Shown in pieces: positions 54,621-64,000 of a DNA stretch of 64,000 nucleotides. The DNA lies in contig NZ_AYZE01000005.1 in the NCBI RefSeq assembly GCF_001436735.1, positions 62,001 through 126,000 on the forward strand, written 5' to 3'. Within the stretch, counting starts at the first letter, position 1. Each line of letters opens with the position of its first letter. The notes beneath the pieces were generated by a model. It was not told the DNA's origin, did not search any database, and was given only the letters and a program-made list of their open reading frames with translations. The DNA is from Liquorilactobacillus cacaonum DSM 21116 (GTDB lineage: Bacteria; Bacillota; Bacilli; Lactobacillales; Lactobacillaceae). The position numbers and the translations under genes are program-made.

Positions 54621-57089
54621 TTAATTTTGTTCTTCTTGAATTTCTTCATCATCAATTTCTTCTGGGTCAACTTTCGCCATTGTTGAAACAATTGCACCTT
54701 CCTCAACCTTGATAAGATGAACACCAAGTGTTGCTCTCCCTGTCTCTGAAACATTTGCAATACTAAACCTAATCATGACACCCTTATTAGTTATTAGCAT
54801 AATATCTTCTGTTCCAGTAACTGTGGTTATTCCTACAACAGATCCATTTTTTTCTGTTACATTTGAAGTCTTTATCCCTTTACCACCACGACCTTTAATT
54901 GGATATTCAGATGCTTTTGTTTGTTTACCAAACCCATTTTCACTGATTACAAACACGTGGCTATCTGGATATAATATATCAGCCCCAACGACATAATCTT
55001 CATTCCTTAACCGTATACCACGAACGCCAGAAGCAGCTCTTCCCATCGCTCTAACATCTTCTTCAGAAAAACTAACTGCATATCCGTCATGTGTGCCAAT
55101 TATTATTTTCTTTCTACCATCTGTTATTAAAACACTTATTAGTTCATCGTTTTCTTTAAGTGTAATCGCCTTTAACCCATTACTTCTGATATTTGAAAAC
55201 TCTGCAACTGATGTTCTCTTCGAAATTCCTAAACGTGTTGTAAAAAACAAAAACATTTCTCTATCTTTCATATCTCGAGAAATATTAATAACTGCCTGAA
55301 CCTTCTCACCTGAATCTATACCAAGCAAGTTGATAACAGGTATCCCTTTGGCAATTCGCCCGTATTCAGGTATTTCATAGCCTTTCATACGGTACACTTT
55401 TCCTGTATTAGTAAAGAATAAAAGCTCGTCATGCGTAGATGTATTCACTAAGTGTTCAATAAAGTCATCATCATGAACACCCATACCTTGTACACCACGC
55501 CCACCTCGACGTTGTGCTTTAAACTCGTTCGTGGCCAATCGCTTGATATAACCATTATGCGTTAATGCTATGACTACATCTTCTTCTTCAATTAAGTCTT
55601 CATCTTCGATACTAAGAACTTCGCCCACCATTAATTCAGTTCTACGCTTATCTCCATATCTTTCTTGAATTTCTAAGAGTTCTTGATAAATAATCTCATC
55701 AATTTTTTCCGTATGGGCAAGAATATCCTTATAGTTAGCGATTGCCTCAACTAATTTATTATATTCCTCTTCAATTTTTTCACGCTCTAAGCCAGTCAAA
55801 CGAACTAATCGCATATCCAAAATAGCTTGTGCTTGCTTATCAGAAAGTTGATATCCATCAATTAATTTAACTTTGGCAACTTCTCCGCTTTTAGAACTAC
55901 GAATAATATTGATAATCTCATCAATATGATCAAGTGCTATTCTTAATCCTTCTAGTATATGTGCTCTTGCCTGTGCTTTTTTTAATTCAAATTCTGTTCT
56001 TCGCCTAATTACTGTTTCTTGGTGCTCTAAATAATACTTTAATATTTGTTTTAAACTAAGTATTTTGGGTGTACCTTTAACAATAGCCAACATATTAAAA
56101 CCAAAAGTTGTTTGCATTAAAGTTAGTTTGTACAAATTATTAAGGATAACAGATGCACTCATGTCTCGCCTGATATCAATTGAAACACGCATACCCTCTC
56201 TATCAGATTCATCACGAATATCTGTTATTCCTTCAATTTTTTTGTCACGCGCTAATTCAGCAATTCTCTCAATGAGTTTTGCTTTGTTAACCATATATGG
56301 CAATTCGTGAATAATTATTTGTTCACGACCATTTTTTAGTTCATCAATTTCAACTTTGGCCCTTACTGTAACAGTTCCTTTCCCCGTTTCATAAGCCTTC
56401 CTAATTCCAGATTTACCCAAAACAATTCCCCCAGTTGGGAAATCTGGCCCTTTGATTGCTTCCATTAAATCTGCGGTTGTTGCTTCAGGATTTTTCATTA
56501 AAATGTGTAATCCAGAAATAACTTCAGCCAAATTATGCGGTGGAATATTTGTGGTCATCCCTACAGCAATACCTGTCGCTCCATTAACAAGTAAATTAGG
56601 AAACCTTGCCGGCAAAACAACCGGCTCTCTTTCTGATCCATCGTAATTTTCAGTAAAATCAATCGTATTTTTATTAATATCACGTAACATCTCTGTTGCA
56701 ATTCTACTCATTCGTGCTTCCGTATAACGCATCGCAGCAGCACCATCGCCATCGACTGATCCAAAGTTACCATGACCATCGACAAGCATATATCTGTAAC
56801 TAAATTCCTGTGCCATTCTAACCATCGACTCATAAATTGCAGAATCTCCATGCGGATGATACTTCCCCATAACATCGCCAACAATTCTTGCTGACTTTTT
56901 ATATGGCTTATCAGGTGTCACACCTAGCTCATTCATTCCATATAAAATTCTACGATGTACAGGTTTTAATCCATCACGAACATCAGGCAGTGCACGTGCA
57001 ACAATAACACTCATTGCGTACTCCATAAAAGACTTACGCATGATTCCCGATAAATCAGAATCCTTGATTCTATTTGGAAGATCTACCAA
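54621..57089 (-). CDS. gyrA: DNA gyrase subunit A
   Basis: 822 aa. The catalytic Tyr is in [10 protein letters not shown] (Y122). The quinolone-determining region [10 protein letters not shown] has Ser at 83 and Glu at 87, the susceptible-type pattern. The breakage-reunion domain (1-500) is followed by the C-terminal beta-pinwheel with the GyrA-box [10 protein letters not shown]. The start is TTG with GGAGG 8 bases upstream. Acidic tail. Follows gyrB by 52 bases. Confidence 0.97.
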   Translation of the reverse strand: MVDLPNRIKDSDLSGIMRKSFMEYAMSVIVARALPDVRDGLKPVHRRILYGMNELGVTPDKPYKKSARIVGDVMGKYHPHGDSAIYESMVRMAQEFSYRYMLVDGHGNFGSVDGDGAAAMRYTEARMSRIATEMLRDINKNTIDFTENYDGSEREPVVLPARFPNLLVNGATGIAVGMTTNIPPHNLAEVISGLHILMKNPEATTADLMEAIKGPDFPTGGIVLGKSGIRKAYETGKGTVTVRAKVEIDELKNGREQIIIHELPYMVNKAKLIERIAELARDKKIEGITDIRDESDREGMRVSIDIRRDMSASVILNNLYKLTLMQTTFGFNMLAIVKGTPKILSLKQILKYYLEHQETVIRRRTEFELKKAQARAHILEGLRIALDHIDEIINIIRSSKSGEVAKVKLIDGYQLSDKQAQAILDMRLVRLTGLEREKIEEEYNKLVEAIANYKDILAHTEKIDEIIYQELLEIQERYGDKRRTELMVGEVLSIEDEDLIEEEDVVIALTHNGYIKRLATNEFKAQRRGGRGVQGMGVHDDDFIEHLVNTSTHDELLFFTNTGKVYRMKGYEIPEYGRIAKGIPVINLLGIDSGEKVQAVINISRDMKDREMFLFFTTRLGISKRTSVAEFSNIRSNGLKAITLKENDELISVLITDGRKKIIIGTHDGYAVSFSEEDVRAMGRAASGVRGIRLRNEDYVVGADILYPDSHVFVISENGFGKQTKASEYPIKGRGGKGIKTSNVTEKNGSVVGITTVTGTEDIMLITNKGVMIRFSIANVSETGRATLGVHLIKVEEGAIVSTMAKVDPEEIDDEEIQEEQN

Positions 57090-57141
57090 TGTCTATCCCT
57101 CCTATTTTTTGAAGTTCCCACTTATATTTCCCAGGAAATAT

Positions 57142-59118
<1,977 letters not shown>

Positions 59119-60246
59119 CTATTGTCTAAATTTTTCCTCTTTAGTTTTCCCCGCTACTACTCTAAATATTTTGGGATTTTTTATAAACTTTTCCGCAATT
59201 TCACTTATACTAGGGGTTGTTAAAAAAGTTTGAACTCTATCTTGAATTGCTCTTAGTAGATGTGTCTGCCGTGCACCATCTAGTTCAGATAAAACGTCAT
59301 CTAATAATAAAATTGGATATTCTCCAGTTTCATTTTTCATTACGTCTATTTCAGCTAACTTTACTGACAATGCCACTGTTCTTTGCTGACCTTGCGATCC
59401 AAAAATTTGAACATTTTTGTCATTAATAAGAAATTGAACATCTTCTCTGTGGGGGCCATACAAGGTCAGTCCTTGAAAAATCTCTTTTTTTTGATTGTGT
59501 TGATATAAAATTTTTAGATCTTGATATATTTGTTTTATATTTTTTTTATAAACATTTTCTATGCTAGTATCATATAAAAAACTAAGCTTTTCTTTTTCTT
59601 CTGTAATTTGTTCATGCACTAATTTTGCATATTTTTCAAGTTCTTTTAAAAAAATAATCCTTTTGGCAATAATTTCTGCCCCAAAAGTTGCAATCTGATC
59701 TGATAACACTTCTAGCAAAACTAAATCTTTAGACTGTTTCGATTGTAGTTGCTTCAAGTAATTGTTTCTTTGTTTTAAAACCACACGATACTGACTTAAA
59801 TTATACAGATAATGTGCGTCAATTTGACCAAATTCCATATCAATAAATTTTCGTCTTAATGCTGGAGAACCTTTGACAAGTGCTAAATCTTCAGGAGCAA
59901 ACAAAATAACATTCATTTGGCCAACATATTGCGATAATTTTGCCTGTTCCAAATGATTTATTTTTGCTTTTTTCCCCTTTTTTCCAAGAAAAAGCTCTAA
60001 ATCTAATTTGCTTACATTACGTTCAAGGATTCCCTGAAGTAGTGCTTCATTTTCTTCAAAGTTAATTAATTCTCGCTCATTATTTGTTCGATGACTTCTT
60101 GTCATTGCCAAAACATAAATGGCTTCAAGTAAATTAGTTTTGCCCTGTGCATTTTCGCCTATTAAAATATTAACTTTTGGTGAAAATTCCAAACTAGTTT
60201 CTGTGTAATTCCGAAAATTTTTCAGTACCATTCTTTTTAGATACAT
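59119..60246 (-). CDS. recF: DNA replication and repair protein RecF
   Basis: 375-aa SMC-like ATPase. MVLKNFRNYTETSLEF leads to Walker A GENAQGKTNLLEA (about 32-44). The signature segment FGSQGQQRTVALSVKLAE and Walker B YPILLLDDVLSELD follow. Loads RecA/RecO/RecR at gaps. 3 bases after yaaA. Confidence 0.96.
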   Translation of the reverse strand: MYLKRMVLKNFRNYTETSLEFSPKVNILIGENAQGKTNLLEAIYVLAMTRSHRTNNERELINFEENEALLQGILERNVSKLDLELFLGKKGKKAKINHLEQAKLSQYVGQMNVILFAPEDLALVKGSPALRRKFIDMEFGQIDAHYLYNLSQYRVVLKQRNNYLKQLQSKQSKDLVLLEVLSDQIATFGAEIIAKRIIFLKELEKYAKLVHEQITEEKEKLSFLYDTSIENVYKKNIKQIYQDLKILYQHNQKKEIFQGLTLYGPHREDVQFLINDKNVQIFGSQGQQRTVALSVKLAEIDVMKNETGEYPILLLDDVLSELDGARQTHLLRAIQDRVQTFLTTPSISEIAEKFIKNPKIFRVVAGKTKEEKFRQ

Positions 60247-60249
60247 ATG

Positions 60250-60477
60250 CTATCTGTCCTGTTTTGCGCACATTAAAAAAGTCCCTACTGAAGGGATACT
60301 AACTTTGTCACCTGCATAAAGTTTACGACCTCTTCGATTATCTTGTTCTCCGTTGATCCAAACTTCATTTTCTTGCAAAAACCACTTTGCTTGTCCACCA
60401 GAATCGATTACCGAAGCTATTTTTAGTAATTGGCCTAAAGTAACATACTCAGTTTTTAAAAGAATTTCATTATTCAA
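60250..60477 (-). CDS. yaaA: S4-domain protein YaaA
   Basis: 75 aa with an RNA-binding S4 domain (VTLGQLLKIASVIDSGGQAK, WINGEQDNRRGRKLYAGD). It is a ribosome-associated small protein normally between dnaN and recF. Here the upstream neighbour is not dnaN. The start is TTG (MNNEILLKTEYV) without a strong ribosome binding site. Confidence 0.93.
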   Translation of the reverse strand: MNNEILLKTEYVTLGQLLKIASVIDSGGQAKWFLQENEVWINGEQDNRRGRKLYAGDKVSIPSVGTFLMCAKQDR

Positions 60478-60507
60478 CAGATTTCACCAACTTCCTTATT
60501 TAACCTA

Positions 60508-60536
60508 ATTATAAACTTTTTTTAAACAAATAACAA
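60508..60536 (-). promoter_or_regulatory. Promoter of yaaA-recF-gyrB-gyrA
   Basis: On the minus strand TTGTTA (60531-60536), 17-base spacer, TATAAT (60508-60513). It suggests the block is transcribed independently of dnaA-dnaN. Confidence 0.6.
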
Positions 60537-60540
60537 TTGA

Positions 60541-60582
60541 AAAAGGGCTTATTATTCGATATAAGCTATTTTAAGGCCTTTT
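60541..60582. other. Hairpin upstream of the yaaA promoter
   Basis: AAAAGG pairs with CCTTTT and GCTTAT with ATAAGC inside. It could be the end of an earlier transcript. The rest of the 60583-60660 gap shows nothing clear. Confidence 0.35.
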
Positions 60583-60660
60583 AATATAAATATACCTACT
60601 GTTAGTTAAATCTCATGAGTTTGTGTTTTTTTGCGTTTTAGACCTATTTTTACGTAAGAT

Positions 60661-60705
60661 AAAAAGGGAACTAAATCAAAGGTTTCTTTGATCTAGTTCC
60701 CTTTT
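60661..60705 (-). terminator. Terminator of mleS-mleP
   Basis: AAAAGGGAACTAGATCAAA pairs with TTTGATTTAGTTCCCTTTT in the minus transcript, followed by T. Core similar to the other CTAG..TC-type terminators here. Confidence 0.8.
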
Positions 60706-60781
60706 GTTACGAATGAACATGTTTCGCAAGTCCAAACTCACAGATTAATTTATGTTTCAATCTTTTTTGTAATTTTAAAAA

Positions 60782-62104
60782 CTAATGTAAAAATTGAATT
60801 AGAATCCCTGCGATTACAAGAATAATTGCCCCACCTAAACGATTTCCCATTTGAGCAAATGCAATCAATCCCATACGATTTGATGCAGAAAGAACAGCAA
60901 CGTTACCTGTTCCACCCATACTATTATTACATAAACCAGCAGTAATAATTGATTCAACTTCATATAAACCAAATAATTTTCCTATCAATGCACTAGCAAT
61001 CGTTATTGTTATAATACTTGTTATTACAAGTACTACAAATTCCCATGTTAAAGCATGTGCTAAAAGTGTCAAATTAAGCAATGCAATTCCAATTCCTGCA
61101 AGAACTGCATGAGTTAAATTTTTTACAATCAGTTGATTAAACATAATAGCAGCATCTTCATAATATTTTGGTAAAATATTTGTTGCTTTACAAATGAAAA
61201 CAATAATAATAATAAATGCATACGTATGAACTTTAGGTACCAAACTATTGAAAATTGTTGCCAACATGAAAAATGATAAAGCCATCATCATCCCAACACC
61301 AAACTGCATTATATCTAATTTAACCTTACGTGGCTTTGTATATTCTGGATCGATTTCCATCAAGATACCATGACCATTATATTTAGGATATGATTCACCA
61401 ATTTTAGCTACTAAAGCAGCAGCTATAATGGCCAAGACGTTACCAGCTGCTGAAGCTGGAATAAGTTGCGAAATCATACTAGCCGATGACTGACCAAGAG
61501 CATGACCATAAATAGTAGATAATGGTACAACACCTGCTCCAATACCACCTGCCATAATTGGGAGTGATACGAACATCACAGAATGACCAAATCCATTACC
61601 AATCAACATTCCAACAAGTCCAACTGCAAAGAATGTGATTATCATTGAAAGAAATGCAACCGGTATAAAGCGTACCGATGCTTTTATTAAAAGATTACGA
61701 TTCATACCAAGTATACTACCACTAATTAATGCAGCAATATAAAAATCTAAGAATCCTTCATTACTAACAAAATTTGAGGCAACTTTAACTGCATCAGCAG
61801 GAATAATCCCAAAAGTTGCCATTGCAGCAGATGCAAATATACAAAAGACAGAACCTCCACCGAGATAACTGTTAAAAATAGGAATTTTTTCTCCTATAAA
61901 ATACAAAACATGTCCTAAAACTACTAGTAAGACTACTGCACCAAGTATTGTATTTGGTAATTTGTGTAAAGCAATAGTTGCTGCAAGAATTACTAACATT
62001 ATTATATAAAACGGCATTGCAACGCCGCTAATTTTAATCGAAAAGAATCGTTTTAAAGCAGATTCTTTTACTTCGCTTTCTTCTACCTTTTTTACTTCTT
62101 CCAC
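60782..62104 (-). CDS. mleP: 2-hydroxycarboxylate transporter (MleP/CitP family), malate/lactate exchange
   Basis: About 440 aa, roughly 11 membrane segments with the two 2HCT reentrant motifs, LGMNRN-type and the C-terminal GLCNNSMGGTGNVAVLSASNRM (GGxG). It takes up L-malate in exchange for L-lactate in malolactic fermentation. I chose the GTG at 62104 with GAGGGTGA upstream; the frame also opens at a GTG at 62113. It lies 30 bases after the malolactic enzyme gene, as in Lactococcus mleS-mleP. Citrate transport is possible. Confidence 0.9.
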   Translation of the reverse strand: MEEVKKVEESEVKESALKRFFSIKISGVAMPFYIIMLVILAATIALHKLPNTILGAVVLLVVLGHVLYFIGEKIPIFNSYLGGGSVFCIFASAAMATFGIIPADAVKVASNFVSNEGFLDFYIAALISGSILGMNRNLLIKASVRFIPVAFLSMIITFFAVGLVGMLIGNGFGHSVMFVSLPIMAGGIGAGVVPLSTIYGHALGQSSASMISQLIPASAAGNVLAIIAAALVAKIGESYPKYNGHGILMEIDPEYTKPRKVKLDIMQFGVGMMMALSFFMLATIFNSLVPKVHTYAFIIIIVFICKATNILPKYYEDAAIMFNQLIVKNLTHAVLAGIGIALLNLTLLAHALTWEFVVLVITSIITITIASALIGKLFGLYEVESIITAGLCNNSMGGTGNVAVLSASNRMGLIAFAQMGNRLGGAIILVIAGILIQFLH

Positions 62105-62134
62105 TATTTTCACCCTCGAAATTATATCTTAATT

Positions 62135-63760
62135 TTAGTATTCTGGAGTCCACTTCATATCAGCAACAGCTTTTTTTGCATCAGCAATGTCTTCTCTATT
62201 TAATCCCTGAGCAACTACACTTTCAGCAGTTGCTTCAGCAATAATTTGTGAGAATTTTGTAAGCTGTGAAACTGGTGGTAATACGGCAGCACCATCAACG
62301 TTAGCATCCACTAAGCCACCAAGTGCATGGATTGCAGCTGAAATTGTTTCTTGTGTCAATAGTTTTGCTGTAGAAGCAACTAATCCAAATCCTAATCCTG
62401 GGTAAATCAAAGCATTATTTCCTTGACCAATATGGTAAGTAACACCCTTATATTCAACATCTGCAGCAGGAATACCTGTAGAAATAAGTGCTTTTCCATC
62501 AGTCCATTTAATTAAGTCTTCAGCCTTAGCTTCTGCTAATTTTGTAGGATTTGAAAGTGGGAAAATCAATGGACGTTCTGTATGTGCAGCCATTTCTTTT
62601 ACAATTTCTTCGGTAAATGTCCCTGGTTGTGTTGATGTACCAACCATAACTGTAGGATGAACAGCTTTAACAACTGCTGCCAAAGTTGTCAATTCTTCAG
62701 CATTTTCAAATTCTGAGCGATCACGTGTGAATGGTTTTTGAGCAGGTGTTAGATCTGGTGTATCACTAAACAAAAGACCTTGTTTGTCAACTAAATAAAA
62801 ACGTTTACGTGCTTCTTCTTCTGTCAAACCTTCTTGAACTAATTCAGTAAAGATCTGATTTGCGATTCCCATTCCGGCTGTACCTGCACCGAATGTTAAG
62901 AATTTTTGATTCTTAAGTTCTTGTTTAGAAATCTTCATAGCACCAATTGCAGCTGCTAAAACAATCATTCCTGTACCTTGAATATCATCGTTAAATGTAG
63001 CAATTTCATTCTTATATTTATCTAAGATAACTTGCGCATTTGCACGACCAAAATCTTCAAAGTGAAGAAGTGCTTCAGGGAATGCTTTTTGTTGTGCTTC
63101 TACAAACTTATCAATAAAGTCTAAGAATGGTTGACCAGCTACACGTGCATGGCGGTTACCCAAATACATAGGATCATCAATTAATTTTTGATTGTTTGTA
63201 CCTGAGTCGATACTTACTGGCAACACTTGTGCAGGATTGATACCAGCTGCTGCTGTATAAACCATTAATTTACCTACAGCGATGTCAACACCATTGACAC
63301 CCCAGTCACCCATTCCTAAAATACCTTCTGCATCAGTAACAACGATTAATCGAATATCACGACCGTCAGTTGCATTTTTTAATGTTTTTTCGATGTCTTC
63401 TGGATGATCAATTGATAAAAATGCTGCGTGTTGTGGATTTGTGTAGATTTCATTATATTGTTCAATTGAATCTGCAACAACTGGATCATAAACAACTGGC
63501 ATGAATTCGACAACATGTTGATCCATCAAATGATAGAACAATGTAACATTCTCATTAAAAAGGTTCATTAAAAAAATGCGTTTTTCTAATGGACTTGTTT
63601 TACTTTGAAATTGTGCATAAGCTTGTTCTGTCTGTTCTTCAAGCGTTTGAACTTTACTTGGTAAGATTCCTATCAAGCCTAATTCTTCACGTTCTTCCTT
63701 AGTAAATGCTGTTCCTTTATTTAAAAAAGGATTGCGTAATACTTCATAACTCTTCAACAT
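62135..63760 (-). CDS. mleS: Malolactic enzyme
   Basis: 541 aa, NAD- and Mn-dependent decarboxylation of L-malate to L-lactate. It opens [19 protein letters not shown] and contains [38 protein letters not shown] and [13 protein letters not shown]. It is very close to the Oenococcus and Lactococcus malolactic enzymes as I remember them. The ATG at 63760 has AAGGAG upstream and gives the family length; the frame runs 20 codons further to an ATG with a weak site. Oxidative malic enzyme is the alternative. Confidence 0.93.
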   Translation of the reverse strand: MLKSYEVLRNPFLNKGTAFTKEEREELGLIGILPSKVQTLEEQTEQAYAQFQSKTSPLEKRIFLMNLFNENVTLFYHLMDQHVVEFMPVVYDPVVADSIEQYNEIYTNPQHAAFLSIDHPEDIEKTLKNATDGRDIRLIVVTDAEGILGMGDWGVNGVDIAVGKLMVYTAAAGINPAQVLPVSIDSGTNNQKLIDDPMYLGNRHARVAGQPFLDFIDKFVEAQQKAFPEALLHFEDFGRANAQVILDKYKNEIATFNDDIQGTGMIVLAAAIGAMKISKQELKNQKFLTFGAGTAGMGIANQIFTELVQEGLTEEEARKRFYLVDKQGLLFSDTPDLTPAQKPFTRDRSEFENAEELTTLAAVVKAVHPTVMVGTSTQPGTFTEEIVKEMAAHTERPLIFPLSNPTKLAEAKAEDLIKWTDGKALISTGIPAADVEYKGVTYHIGQGNNALIYPGLGFGLVASTAKLLTQETISAAIHALGGLVDANVDGAAVLPPVSQLTKFSQIIAEATAESVVAQGLNREDIADAKKAVADMKWTPEY

Positions 63761-64000
63761 AAAAATAACACTCCTTAAATTTTTTGATAATTTAACTAGT
63801 TCTTCTTTGAACATATGCAATATACTCTCCTATTTTATATATAGTCAAAAACTGAAATTACTATAAAAAAATATTATATGTAGCACAATTTTTGTTGTTA
63901 CAATAATTAAAGTAATTATATTTTGAGTTCAATTATTTTGATTGACTAAAAGATTAAATTTGTTTTTCCTTTATGATCAAATTTAATCTAAATTATGATT
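63761..64000. other. Upstream region of mleS
   Basis: AT-rich 240 bases. A GGAG site at about 63823-63827 (minus) precedes the alternative upstream ATG. TATAAT-like and TTGACT-like elements occur on the minus strand, but I cannot pair them convincingly. A LysR-type MleR gene, if present, would lie beyond the edge. Confidence 0.4.

Overview
The window comes from a low-GC Gram-positive bacterium of the Lactobacillaceae type. The grounds are the AT-rich sequence, the strong GGAGG-type ribosome binding sites, the frequent TTG starts, and gene content such as a malolactic enzyme, L-2-hydroxyisocaproate dehydrogenase, deoxyadenosine kinase with nucleoside deoxyribosyltransferase, and the walRK cluster. 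I cannot name the species. Most genes lie on the minus strand. The set yaaA-recF-gyrB-gyrA-rpsF-ssb-rpsR-gdpP-rplI-dnaB-purA places the window in the origin-proximal part of one replichore, with oriC probably beyond the right edge. dnaA and dnaN are not here. yaaA is instead preceded by a malolactic operon and has its own promoter.

Layout from left to right. 1-2655 is a pyruvate dehydrogenase operon (pdhA-pdhB-pdhC, the last cut by the edge) behind a cre-like site. 3016-6076 holds a small membrane protein, an ABC exporter half-size gene and a decayed gene-poor stretch. 6077-9553 is mnmE-mnmG behind a promoter and a leader terminator. 9679-13217 is a branched-chain operon on the plus strand: leader peptide, terminator/antiterminator, ilvE, an orphan EIIC-like transporter and hicD. 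13306-22571 is mixed accessory genes: UspA, CPBP protease, deoxynucleoside salvage, an EIICBA PTS, two acetyltransferases and a prolyl aminopeptidase-like hydrolase. 22655-30654 is rlmH, a cluster of DnaA boxes, htrA and walJ-I-H-K-R. 30864-32267 is a vitamin B6 kinase with an ECF S component, followed by tRNA-Lys and a parS-like site. 33159-39003 is a MurNAc-6-phosphate module: murQ, an amidase-like serine hydrolase, a mannose-class PTS and an RpiR/MurR regulator. 39101-42878 is a leader peptide, tandem repeat and terminator ahead of a heterodimeric ABC exporter. 42962-46467 carries an aldo/keto reductase, tRNA-Asn, a beta-CASP nuclease-like protein, a second parS-like site, a thioesterase and a tiny ORF. 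46717-60477 is the conserved replication/translation block, with pnuC inserted. 60782-63760 is mleS-mleP.

The most interesting systems are two leader-peptide attenuation loci. In the first, a 33-codon peptide rich in Leu/Val/Ile codons overlaps an antiterminator arm ahead of ilvE-transporter-hicD. This suggests that branched-chain aminoacyl-tRNA shortage turns on a pathway interconverting 2-hydroxy acids, 2-keto acids and amino acids. In the second, a 27-codon peptide and a terminator precede a heterodimeric exporter with one degenerate ATP site, an arrangement like Bacillus subtilis bmrB-bmrCD. Further points are a DnaA-box cluster well away from dnaA, two identical 16-bp parS-like sites, and a mannose-class PTS linked to MurQ.
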